Below are positions 27,937 through 36,786 of a stretch of DNA of 64,000 nucleotides, in pieces (the first letter of the stretch is position 1; the number at the start of each line of letters is the position of its first letter). Source of the DNA: Candidatus Zixiibacteriota bacterium (GTDB lineage Bacteria > Zixibacteria > MSB-5A5 > WJJR01 > JAJRUJ01); NCBI GenBank assembly GCA_020051695.1, contig JAGVQM010000031.1:62001-126000 (forward strand). Reading direction: 5' to 3'. Both the position numbers and the translations under genes were made by a program. Under the pieces are notes generated by a model. It was not told the origin of the DNA, searched no databases, and saw nothing but the letters and a program-made list of their open reading frames with translations.

Positions 27937-29871
27937 ATGATTTTGTGTACTAGTGCGCAGTGGCCAAAACAGCGAAAAGGCGCAGCATTACTGCGGTGGG
28001 TATCGGCAGCGGCATTAATAATAATGATTTCGGGGTCGGTGGTCCAGGCGGCGCCCGGTGCGGCAGTCGATATTCGGGTCAAAGAATTCGTTGCGGCCAA
28101 TCCGCCGGTGTCTGATTGGGTGGATTCCAATCGGGCAATGTTGCCCCCGGGCCTTGAGGTGTATTCGCTGCAGGGGAATTTTGGGATCAATCTGCTGGTG
28201 ACGGCAGTCGATACCGGCGGGATTACGCTGCAATATCGTCTGGCCACGTTGGGAACGAATGTCAGCCAGCGCTCCGGTGTTGTCGATGTCGAGTGGGGCG
28301 TCCCGGTGGTCATCGATTCTATCCCCGGCAAGGGCAAATCGCATTATCGGGCACTCATTACACCGTATCCTGCCGATGTTGAGCAACCCTGCCTGGAGGA
28401 AGTGGGCGATCCGGCGGCCTGGCCCAACGATCCGAGCGCTTATTTTGATTTCTATTATGTTCGCAATTCACTGGCCGATGCGCATTGGAACATGCTGCGC
28501 GATTTCATGGAACGGGAATACCAGACGATCCATGAAAAATTCAATATGGAATATCCCGGCAAGGTGCATTTCTATTTTTGCCCCTGTGCGCCGGAAAATA
28601 TTGATTTTGAGGACGGACTGGGTTTTGCGCTTGATCCCGGCCGGCTGGCGGGACTGGCGGTGTACAACCAGGAGGTCAACAGTGTCGATCCCCAGATTAC
28701 CAATTTGTTGAAATTTTATCGCTGGTGGGGATTCGCCCCGCGCTTTCTGGCCTGGGGTGTTTCGGGGGATACCGATTTTGCTGATTACTACGCGAAAGAG
28801 TATCTGCGGCAGGGTCGGCTGGTACCCTTCGATTCATTGCTGATTTCGGGGGATTTCCGGCGCGCCGATCCGCTGGTGGCTTTTTATGAATCGGCGTCAT
28901 TCGTTCATTATCTGATCGATTCCATCGGCGTCGCGGCATTCCATGATATCTACGAACGCTCGACCGACTTGTCCATTAAACCCGCGTTCCTGGCGGTTAC
29001 CGGCAAAACCATCGACCAATGGGAGCGGCAATGGAAAAAATATCTCGATGCGCGTCAACTTCGTTACCAGGAATACGTCTATTTTGCCCATCGCGCGGAG
29101 GCGATTAATCGTCCCGCCGAACACCTGGAACTGCTGGAATTGGGAGCGGCCGACATGGGTGACAGTCTCGTGCCGGCCCTGATGCAGGAAATGGCCACGG
29201 CGTGTTACGGGATGGGCCGATATACCGAATCGTATGAGTGGTTCAAGAAGCTGGCCGTCACCGATTCCACTTCCGCGCCGTTTCAGCAGTATTGCGGCAA
29301 TGCAGCGGTCGTCCTGGGACTGCTGGGAGAAGCGTATCCCTATTTTGAACGTGCGGCGCAACTTGATACGGCCTTCAGCGCCCCGTACCTGAGCATGGGT
29401 GAAGTGATGGAATTGCGGGGGTATATCGATTCGGCGCTGGTGTTGTGGCGGACCGGGCTGAACCGCGGACAGTCGATCCCCGTCTTTGTCGAATTACTCA
29501 TTCATCTGGCCCGCTACGATCGGCAATACCATGCCGAGGATTCCGCAATGGCCCGGCTGACGATGGCCCGCAATTCCACGAAACGGCTGCTGGACCAGTA
29601 TCCCGACCACCCGCGCTATTTGCTGCGGATGGGCGAAATCCTGACCGAAATGAACCAGCCGGATTCTGCGCTGGTCTACTATACAGCAGCCGAATTTTTC
29701 GAGAACCGCCCTTCCTATCAGGCGCGTATTTATTTGGGTGCGGGCAAAGCGGAGGATCTGGCGGGCCGGCGGAAACAAGCGGTGGAACACTATGACAAGG
29801 TATTTGATGTCAAGGCCGGTTATCCGGACCGCGAACAGGCGAAGAAATACTTAAACCAGAGATATCGTTAA
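27937..29871 (+). CDS. Secreted peptidase-MA-like protein with TPR repeats, zinc motif absent
   Basis: A 644-residue protein with a signal peptide ending near VVQAAPG. The N-terminal half has an unassigned beta domain; residues ~180-390 look like the peptidase MA-like fold (LVAFYESASFVHYLIDSIG then KTIDQWERQWKKYL, the usual end of that domain). The HExxH zinc motif is not found, so no protease activity should be assumed. Residues ~400-640 hold about six TPR-type repeats (for example EMATACYGMGRYTESYEWF and GAGKAEDLAGRRKQAVEHY). AAAGGA precedes the ATG. Likely a periplasmic scaffold. It lies between nfo and the BatA-like gene on the same strand. Confidence 0.75.
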   Translation: MILCTSAQWPKQRKGAALLRWVSAAALIIMISGSVVQAAPGAAVDIRVKEFVAANPPVSDWVDSNRAMLPPGLEVYSLQGNFGINLLVTAVDTGGITLQYRLATLGTNVSQRSGVVDVEWGVPVVIDSIPGKGKSHYRALITPYPADVEQPCLEEVGDPAAWPNDPSAYFDFYYVRNSLADAHWNMLRDFMEREYQTIHEKFNMEYPGKVHFYFCPCAPENIDFEDGLGFALDPGRLAGLAVYNQEVNSVDPQITNLLKFYRWWGFAPRFLAWGVSGDTDFADYYAKEYLRQGRLVPFDSLLISGDFRRADPLVAFYESASFVHYLIDSIGVAAFHDIYERSTDLSIKPAFLAVTGKTIDQWERQWKKYLDARQLRYQEYVYFAHRAEAINRPAEHLELLELGAADMGDSLVPALMQEMATACYGMGRYTESYEWFKKLAVTDSTSAPFQQYCGNAAVVLGLLGEAYPYFERAAQLDTAFSAPYLSMGEVMELRGYIDSALVLWRTGLNRGQSIPVFVELLIHLARYDRQYHAEDSAMARLTMARNSTKRLLDQYPDHPRYLLRMGEILTEMNQPDSALVYYTAAEFFENRPSYQARIYLGAGKAEDLAGRRKQAVEHYDKVFDVKAGYPDREQAKKYLNQRYR

Positions 29872-29936
29872 CCGGACCGACCTGCGGTGACGCACCGGGG
29901 AGACATCTTCCCGTCCGCCGGGCGGGTTGACAGATC

Positions 29937-32051
29937 ATGAACTTTCTGAATTCCGCGATCCTGGCTGTGCTGGCCGCCACTTTGGCGCCGCTGCTGATTC
30001 ATTTGCTGAATCGGCAGAAAGTGCGGACGATCGAATTCTCCTCGCTGGTATTTTTGCGCAACCTGCAAAAGACCAAGATGCGCCGGCTCAAATTGCGGCA
30101 GGTGCTGTTGTTGATTATCCGCACGCTAATGCTGGTTTTTCTGGTGCTGGCGTTTGCCCGCCCGACCATGAAAACCGGCGCATTGTCTGCCGTTGGTTCG
30201 CACGCCAAGACCTCAGCAGTGTTTTTGTCCGACCTTTCGGCCAGCATGAATGCCCGTACCGCCGACGGTTCGGCGTTGGAACGCGCTACGCGCCGTGAAT
30301 TGGAACTCATCGAGTTGTTAAAAGAGGGGGACCAGGCGGTGCGCGGCGAGTTTTCACGGATCGCCACATTCAGCCAGCCGACGTCCGATTTCGCGGGCCT
30401 GGCTGAGGATATTCGGGAGCAGGCGCCCGGCGCAGGCAGTACCGATATCGTTTCCTCCATCGCCGAGGCCGAAGCCCGGCTGCAGGAATCGAAAAACCTG
30501 AACCGGGAGATTTATTTATTTTCCGATTTGGCGCGGAATGGCTTTACCGCGGCCGCCGGTCTGGAGCGGCCGAGTGTGGAAAATGCCGGGCGTATTTACC
30601 TGGTGGATGTCTCCGACGAACGGGTGATTAATGCTGCGGTGACAGGGGTCGAATTTTCCGGCGAACTGGTCCAGGTGGGCGTTCCGTTTGAGATCACCGC
30701 GCGGATGATCAATCGATCCGGGGAGACTTTCGACCATCTGCTGGTCGGGGTTTTTCTGGATGGCCGTCGGCTGGCCCAGGATGACCTTTCGCTGGGACCG
30801 TGGGCCGCCGGAGAGGTCGTATTTCGGCTGGAGATCACCGAACCCGGCCGGCATTTCGGTTATGTCGAGTTGGCCGATGACGACAACATCGCCGATAACC
30901 GGTGCTATTTCACTGTCCATATTCCGCAGACCACCGCGGTGCTCCTGGTCTCTGATTTTCCTTCCGAGCGGCAGTTGATTCGCCGGGCGCTCCTGCCGGG
31001 CGGGGAAGGACGCTTCACCCTCACCGAGTGTGATACCCGCGACCTGACACGCGAGAACCTGGCCGCGTATGATGCGGTGATGCTGATTTCGGCGCGCAAA
31101 CCGGAGTCGGTCATGTGGGAGAATATCGACCGGTATGTGCGTTCCGGCGGGGGAGTGCTGGTTGTCCCCGGCGGCGACCTGGACACTGCGACATACAACT
31201 CCTCGCTCCTGCGCCGCTACTGTGCCTGTGCGTTCACCGCACTGCCCGAGGATCTGCCGTCCGGTGAGCAGTATTTTGTCCTGGATGATCTCGACTCGCG
31301 GCACCCGATCCTCGCGGTATACCGTGATGTGCCGGCCGACAAAATACCGTCGATCAGGTTTTACTCGGCGTTTGAATTGAGCAATGCCGCCGGCGTACAG
31401 AGTGTGCTGCGGTTTGCCGATGGGCGTCCGGCTCTCGTTGAATGCCGTGGGGGGCAGGGTAAGGTGTTGGTGTGGACCACACCTTTGGCGGCGTTGTACA
31501 CCGATTTGTCGTTCCACTCTCTTTTTGTGCCGTTGATGGGGCGGACTGCCGAGTATCTTGCCGCCGATCTTGGTGAACAGGCACACGATTACCGCGTCGG
31601 GCAGGCGGTAATCCGGCCGCGCAGGGCGACGTGGGCCGGGCCGCTGGTGCTGGAATTCCCCGATGGGCGGGCCGCGCAACTGGCGCCGGAGGCCTCCGGC
31701 GACGCGGAAAAATACGCGACCATGGAATTGGACATGCCCGGCTGCTACACTGTCCTGGACGGCGATATCCCCGTCGATATTTTTGCGGTGAATATCGATG
31801 CCACGGAAACCGTGGTCGAGAAGATCACCCGCGAGGAGATCGAACAACGGTTGCCGGGCCGCCTGATTACCGTGCTGGAGCCGGACGATGATCTGTCCGC
31901 GGCAGTGCTGGCCGCCCGTTACGGACGTGAGATCTGGAAAATCCTGTTGTGGGGTGTTGTCGGCCTGGTGCTCGCGGAGACCCTTTTGGCCCGCACGAAG
32001 AAATCCGAGCTACCGCCGGATATGCTCAGCGGGGAAAAAACCGCAGGTTGA
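29937..32051 (+). CDS. BatA-type membrane protein with vWA domain
   Basis: A 704-residue membrane protein. The N-terminus is the BatA/aerotolerance domain (ATLAPLLIHLLNRQKVRTIEF) with two membrane segments (about 5-22 and 57-78). Then comes a vWA domain whose metal site reads SDLSASM (D-x-S-x-S), with FLSDLSASMN and later SDLARNGF. A large middle region contains a CARDB-like strand set and a glutamine amidotransferase-like fold (VLLVSDFPSER, GGGVLVVPGGD). A final membrane helix is at about 655-675 (ILLWGVVGLVLAETLLA), ahead of a basic tail. Proteins of this plan are often coded with DUF58 and MoxR. The DUF58 gene lies 3 kb upstream on the same strand; the function is unknown. Confidence 0.82.
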   Translation: MNFLNSAILAVLAATLAPLLIHLLNRQKVRTIEFSSLVFLRNLQKTKMRRLKLRQVLLLIIRTLMLVFLVLAFARPTMKTGALSAVGSHAKTSAVFLSDLSASMNARTADGSALERATRRELELIELLKEGDQAVRGEFSRIATFSQPTSDFAGLAEDIREQAPGAGSTDIVSSIAEAEARLQESKNLNREIYLFSDLARNGFTAAAGLERPSVENAGRIYLVDVSDERVINAAVTGVEFSGELVQVGVPFEITARMINRSGETFDHLLVGVFLDGRRLAQDDLSLGPWAAGEVVFRLEITEPGRHFGYVELADDDNIADNRCYFTVHIPQTTAVLLVSDFPSERQLIRRALLPGGEGRFTLTECDTRDLTRENLAAYDAVMLISARKPESVMWENIDRYVRSGGGVLVVPGGDLDTATYNSSLLRRYCACAFTALPEDLPSGEQYFVLDDLDSRHPILAVYRDVPADKIPSIRFYSAFELSNAAGVQSVLRFADGRPALVECRGGQGKVLVWTTPLAALYTDLSFHSLFVPLMGRTAEYLAADLGEQAHDYRVGQAVIRPRRATWAGPLVLEFPDGRAAQLAPEASGDAEKYATMELDMPGCYTVLDGDIPVDIFAVNIDATETVVEKITREEIEQRLPGRLITVLEPDDDLSAAVLAARYGREIWKILLWGVVGLVLAETLLARTKKSELPPDMLSGEKTAG

Positions 32052-32145
32052 CAATGTCGTGCGGCAATTATGCGTAAGTTGAATCATCCCGACTCCCGGT
32101 GACGGGCAGGCCGGAGCGTTAATCCGGCTCTATTCGGTGAATGCT

Positions 32146-32455
32146 ATGTTATTGGTCGATCACGAAATCGATTCGGCGTATTGGCGGGAATGGGACATAT
32201 TCGGTTTGCCGGGAGGGATTACCGGCTTTTTGCTGAGTCATTTTCCCCTCCAGTTCGCTGTTTGTACGGCCTGAACTCGTCGTTCGCCGGCAGACGCCGA
32301 GGGCATTTTTTTCGCTGGGTTTGCCGATTGCCGGGTTGTGTGCCCATGCCCTTCAGATGTATTTTCTGACCAGAGGCCCGCGGGAATTCAAGACCCCGCT
32401 GTCCCTGGTAATTTTGGTGGCAATCCCGTGGTTTCAATGGTCCGGGGTTGCCTGA
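32146..32455 (+). pseudogene. Small hydrophobic membrane protein gene with a frameshift
   Basis: Two coding-like frames join into one ~100-residue protein. The first starts at the ATG 32146 (GGTGA before it) and reads MLLVDHEIDSAYWREWDIFG, then a hydrophobic helix GGITGFLLSHFP, and stops at 32274. A second frame open from 32237 to the TGA at 32453-32455 has LGLPIAGLCAHALQMYFL and TPLSLVILVAIPWFQW, both hydrophobic. The join would fall at the TTTTCCCC run near 32240-32250, so a one-base insertion or deletion, or a sequencing error, would explain it. The combined product is not recognised. Confidence 0.42.
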
Positions 32456-32546
32456 CGATATATACCATGACCGGCTGCGCCTGAACAGGTCGTCGCCGGA
32501 AACAAGAGCACAAATATCAGCCGGTGTACCGGCCGCCGACAAACCC

Positions 32547-34433
32547 ATGATTGCCCTGTCCCTGCATAAAGTCGCCAAGAGCTTCCCCATCGGTTCGTTG
32601 TTCAGCGGGATCAACTGGGAGATCCAGGTCGGCGAGAAAATCGGCTTCCTGGGGATTAACGGTATCGGCAAGACGACCTTGTTGAAAATCATGTCGGGCG
32701 ATCTGGAAGCCGACGCCGGTACGGTAACCTGGGCGCGCGGCATCCGTGTGGGGCGATTGCAACAGATTCCCGACCGGCGGCTGACTGAATCGTTGTTTGA
32801 TTACGCCATCGGTGGGCGGGCCGACCTGCTGGCGCTGAAAAAGAAGATCGACGATGTCTCGGTTCAACTGGCCGAGGCCCCGGAAGATGTCCGATTGGCT
32901 GCAGCGCTGGGGGAATTCCAGCAGGATTATGATACCCTCGGCGGTTTTGAATTGGAACATCGTGCCGGTCTGACCCTCGACGGGCTGGGTTTCTCCAAAG
33001 CGGAGTATGCCAAGCCGCTGAACGTGTTTTCCGGCGGTGAGCGAACGCGCGCGGAGCTGGGCCGGTTGCTGCTGGCTGACGATGAGGTCATCCTGCTGGA
33101 CGAACCGACCAATCACCTCGATCTGGCGGCAATCGAATGGCTGGAGGATTTCATCATCAAATCACCCAAGGCCGTGGTGTTTGTGACCCATGACCGGGTC
33201 TTTCTCAACCGCGTGGCCGGGTCGATTGCCGAACTTTCCCCCGCTGGGTTGGAATTCTATCAGGGCGGGTACGAGAAATATCGCCTCGAGCGGCAACAGC
33301 GGCGCGACAAACAGCGGGTATTGTTCGAACGGCAGCAACAGGAGATCAAACGCATCGAGGATTTTATCGCGCGTAATATCGCCGGGCAAAAAACCAGACA
33401 AGCGCAGTCCCGTCGTCACGCCCTGACCAAGCTGGACCGGCTGGGCCGGCCGGCCGGCGAACATGATACCATGCATTTGGCGTTCGAAACCCGCATTTCC
33501 AGTTACCGCGAAGTCCTGAAAGTCCGTGATTACAGCCGCTCGATGAACGGCCGATTGCTCTTGAAGGATGTCTCGTTCCTGATTGAGCGGGGGGATAAAA
33601 TCGGGATTATCGGCCCCAACGGCTCGGGGAAGACCACGCTGTTGCGGGGAATTCTGGGGGAGGACCGGGAATATTCCGGGGATATCGAGTTGGGGATGCG
33701 CGTGGTCCCCGCCTATTTCGATCAGAACCTGGAATCGGTCGTGGAACAGGGCACGGTCATCGACCAGATCTGGGATGAACATCCGACGTTTCAGGCCTTC
33801 GAATTGCGGTCGTTCCTGGCCCGGTTTTTATTTTCCGGGGAGGATGTGTTCAAGCAGGTTACGCGGCTTTCCGGCGGGGAAAAATGCCGTCTGGCCCTGG
33901 CCAAGTTGATGTTGTCCCGCGCCAATTTCCTGTTGCTGGACGAACCGACCAACCACTTGGACATCCCCTCGCGTGAGGTGCTGGAGGACGCTCTGGCCGA
34001 ATTTGAGGGCACGATCCTGGTCGTTTCGCACGACCGGTATTTTCTTGACCGGATTGTCAACAAGCTGCTGGTGGTCAACCGACACGGTCTGGAACTGCAC
34101 CTCGGCAATTATTCGGAATATCTGGCCCACCGCACCCAGCAGGAAAAAAATGTGGTTATCGAAAAGCAGCCGGTCAAAAAGGAAAACGACGAGTGGGAAC
34201 AACTCCGGCAAAAACGGCGCGACCGGCAAAAACGCGAGCGCGAACAGCAGCGGCTCGAGGACGAAATCCATAAGACCGAAAATCGGCTGGAGGAAATCGA
34301 CGACCTGCTGGACGACGAGACGGTGCAGTGTGACTGGCAGCGGCTGGCGGAGCTGGGTGATGAGAAAAAACTCCTGAGCGCGCGGCTGGATGAATTGTAT
34401 CCCCTGTGGGAATCCTTTGCCGGTGACGAATAA
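32547..34433 (+). CDS. ABC-F family ATPase (duplicated ABC domains)
   Basis: A 628-residue soluble ATPase with two ABC domains and no membrane segments. Domain 1 has Walker A GINGIGKTT and signature FSGGERTRAELG with LLLDEPTNHLD-like VILLDEPTNHLD; domain 2 has GPNGSGKTT, LSGGEKCRLALAKLM and FLLLDEPTNHLD. The inter-domain linker (~240-320) is basic and helical as in ABC-F proteins that act at the ribosomal E-site. The C-terminal ~95 residues are an Arg/Glu-rich coiled coil (EWEQLRQKRRDRQKREREQ), as in Uup-like members. The ATG at 32547 begins the first strand (MIALSLHKVAKSF) but has no good ribosome-binding sequence. It lies 36 bases before the NifS-SelD gene. Confidence 0.93.
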   Translation: MIALSLHKVAKSFPIGSLFSGINWEIQVGEKIGFLGINGIGKTTLLKIMSGDLEADAGTVTWARGIRVGRLQQIPDRRLTESLFDYAIGGRADLLALKKKIDDVSVQLAEAPEDVRLAAALGEFQQDYDTLGGFELEHRAGLTLDGLGFSKAEYAKPLNVFSGGERTRAELGRLLLADDEVILLDEPTNHLDLAAIEWLEDFIIKSPKAVVFVTHDRVFLNRVAGSIAELSPAGLEFYQGGYEKYRLERQQRRDKQRVLFERQQQEIKRIEDFIARNIAGQKTRQAQSRRHALTKLDRLGRPAGEHDTMHLAFETRISSYREVLKVRDYSRSMNGRLLLKDVSFLIERGDKIGIIGPNGSGKTTLLRGILGEDREYSGDIELGMRVVPAYFDQNLESVVEQGTVIDQIWDEHPTFQAFELRSFLARFLFSGEDVFKQVTRLSGGEKCRLALAKLMLSRANFLLLDEPTNHLDIPSREVLEDALAEFEGTILVVSHDRYFLDRIVNKLLVVNRHGLELHLGNYSEYLAHRTQQEKNVVIEKQPVKKENDEWEQLRQKRRDRQKREREQQRLEDEIHKTENRLEEIDDLLDDETVQCDWQRLAELGDEKKLLSARLDELYPLWESFAGDE

Positions 34434-34468
34434 GTTATAAGAGCTGCTATTCCGAAAGGTCACGGACG

Positions 34469-36673
34469 ATGAAACCGATCTACCTCGATTATAATGCCAC
34501 CACACCGATTGCCCCCGAAGTCGCCGCGGCCATGCGGCCCTACCTCGAGGAGCATTTCGGCAATCCGTCCAGTTCGCACTGGTATGGAATCCAAACCAAA
34601 AAGGCCGTCGAGCACGCCCGAAAACAGGTCGCCGGGATGCTGGGCTGCGGAGCGGATGAGGTCATCTTTACCAGCGGCGGATCGGAAGCCAACAATTATG
34701 CCATCACCGGCACCGCGTTTGCCCGGCGCAATCGGGGTAACCATATCATCACTTCTGCCATCGAACACCCTGCGGTCCTGAAAGTATGCGATTACCTGGA
34801 AACTCAGGGTTTTGTGATTACCCGTCTGCCGGTCGATGAGTTCGGGCTGGTCTCTTGTGCCGAGCTGGAGCAGGCGATTACGCCGCAGACGATCCTGATT
34901 ACCATCATGCACGCCAATAACGAGGTCGGCACCCTCCAGCCGATTGCCGAGATCGCCGCGATCGCCCGCGCGCGGGGCATTGTCATGCATACCGATGCCG
35001 CACAATCGGTGGGGAAAGTCGACACGCGCGTCGCTGTGCTGGGTGTTGACCTGCTGTCTATCGCCGGGCACAAAGTATATGCCCCGAAAGGTATCGGAGC
35101 GTTGTATATCCGTAACGGCGTGGCATTGGCCAAACTGATCCACGGTGCCGATCACGAACAAAACCGCCGGGCCGGCACCGAAAATGTGCTGGAAATCGTC
35201 GGGCTGGGGCAGGCCTGCGAAATTGCGGGACGCGATCTGGCCCGGAATGCCGCGCAGATGAAAACCATGCGGGACCGCCTGTACGGAAAATTGCACAGTA
35301 AGCTGGAGGACTTGAGACTCAACGGCCATCCGGACCGCCGCCTGCCAAACACCCTGTCGGTGAGTTTTCCGCATATCGAGGCCAATACCCTGCTTTCCGA
35401 GCTGACCGAAGTCGCCGCCTCGGCCGGCGCCGCCTGTCATGCGGATTCGATCGATGTCTCACATGTCCTGGAGGCGATGAATGTGCCGCAGGAATATGCC
35501 ATGGGCACCGTGCGTCTGTCGGTGGGCAAGATGACCACCGCCGAGGAAGTCGACCGCGCAGCGGAAATCATTGCCGGGGCCGTCGCGCGGCTGAGACCGG
35601 CCGGTACTGCGGCCCGCGCAATTCCCGGCGACAGCAAAGAAATCAAGCTGACCCAGTATACCCATGGTCTGGGCTGCGCCTGTAAGATGCGCCCGCAGAT
35701 TCTGGAGGAAATCCTCTCGAAACTGCCGCGGACCGATGATAAAAATATTCTTGTGGGCACCGATACCGCCGATGACGCTGCGGTCTACCGCATCAATGAC
35801 CAAACCGCGATTGTCCAGACCGTCGATTTTTTCACGCCGGTCGTCGATGATCCCTACTGGTTCGGCGCGATTGCCGCGGCCAATGCGCTCAGTGATATCT
35901 ACGCCATGGGCGCCCGGCCGCTGTTTGCCTTGAATATCGTCGGTTTCCCCTCCAACCGGCTGCCGGGCTACGTGCTCGAACAAATTCTCCAGGGGGCGCA
36001 GGACAAAGCAAGCGAAGCCGGAGTAAGCATCATCGGCGGGCATACGGTCGAAGACCCGGAGCCGAAATACGGCCTGGCCGTGACCGGCATCGTCAGCCCG
36101 GACAAAATCCTGATCAACGCCGGTGCGCAGCCGGGTGATGTACTGATTCTTACTAAACCGTTGGGTGTCGGCATCCTGACCACGGCGATGAAGCGCGGGC
36201 TGCTTGAGCACAAAACCGCAGAGTATATCATCGCCCTGATGGCCGAGTTAAACCGCGCCGCCGCCGAGGTGATCGCCGATTTTCCGGTGAACGCCTGCAC
36301 CGATGTCACCGGTTTCGGCCTGCTGGGGCATCTTAAGGAAATGGTCGAGGGCAGCAAAGTGGGCGCGATGGTCTATGCCGCCCTTGTGCCGAAGATTGCC
36401 GAGGCCCTCGAGTTCGCCGCCGCCGGCGTGGTCCCTGGCGGCACGATGGATAACATGCAATTTGTCGTGCATGTTGCCGACTGCGACGAAGCCATCGGCA
36501 AAGCCACGCGCACGCTGCTGTGTGACGCCCAAACCTCCGGCGGATTATTGATCTCCCTTCCTGCAGCCCACAAGGATACATTATTGAATCGGCTGCATGA
36601 GGCGGGAGTTACTGACGCCGCGTATATCGGTGATATCACCACCCGCGGACGGGGACATATTACTGTGAAGTAA
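34469..36673 (+). CDS. selD: Cysteine desulfurase-selenophosphate synthase fusion (NifS-SelD)
   Basis: A 734-residue fusion. Residues 1-~385 are a NifS-type cysteine desulfurase with LDYNATTPI, the PLP lysine K202 in SIAGHKVYAPKG, and the persulfide cysteine C323 in ASAGAACHADS. A short linker leads to a complete selenophosphate synthase (~391-734): LTQYTHGLGCACKM with C403 and K406 at the E. coli Cys17/Lys20 places, DDAAVYRI, GGHTVEDPEPKYGLAVTG, DVTGFGLLGHL and the Asn/Gly-rich AQTSGGLL. The desulfurase half would release selenium from selenocysteine or selenide and pass it to the other half, which makes selenophosphate for Sec-tRNA or 2-selenouridine. No selA, selB, ybbB or tRNA-Sec gene is in the window. 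Confidence 0.95.
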   Translation: MKPIYLDYNATTPIAPEVAAAMRPYLEEHFGNPSSSHWYGIQTKKAVEHARKQVAGMLGCGADEVIFTSGGSEANNYAITGTAFARRNRGNHIITSAIEHPAVLKVCDYLETQGFVITRLPVDEFGLVSCAELEQAITPQTILITIMHANNEVGTLQPIAEIAAIARARGIVMHTDAAQSVGKVDTRVAVLGVDLLSIAGHKVYAPKGIGALYIRNGVALAKLIHGADHEQNRRAGTENVLEIVGLGQACEIAGRDLARNAAQMKTMRDRLYGKLHSKLEDLRLNGHPDRRLPNTLSVSFPHIEANTLLSELTEVAASAGAACHADSIDVSHVLEAMNVPQEYAMGTVRLSVGKMTTAEEVDRAAEIIAGAVARLRPAGTAARAIPGDSKEIKLTQYTHGLGCACKMRPQILEEILSKLPRTDDKNILVGTDTADDAAVYRINDQTAIVQTVDFFTPVVDDPYWFGAIAAANALSDIYAMGARPLFALNIVGFPSNRLPGYVLEQILQGAQDKASEAGVSIIGGHTVEDPEPKYGLAVTGIVSPDKILINAGAQPGDVLILTKPLGVGILTTAMKRGLLEHKTAEYIIALMAELNRAAAEVIADFPVNACTDVTGFGLLGHLKEMVEGSKVGAMVYAALVPKIAEALEFAAAGVVPGGTMDNMQFVVHVADCDEAIGKATRTLLCDAQTSGGLLISLPAAHKDTLLNRLHEAGVTDAAYIGDITTRGRGHITVK

Positions 36674-36726
36674 TCGCCAAATGGTTGTTGGTTATTTGTG
36701 TCGGCTGTGAAATACACAAATACAAA

Positions 36727-36757
36727 AAGGGCCGGTCGTTGACCGGCCCTTCTTTTT
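36727..36757. terminator. Bidirectional terminator between selD and pfkA
   Basis: An 11-base stem (AAGGGCCGGTC at 36727-36737, GACCGGCCCTT at 36741-36751) with a 3-base loop, followed by CTTTTT on the plus strand and preceded by AAAAA, which reads as a T-run on the minus strand. It serves both converging genes. Confidence 0.9.
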
Positions 36758-36786
36758 GAAATATCTGGTTTGGCAATGACAGTGCT

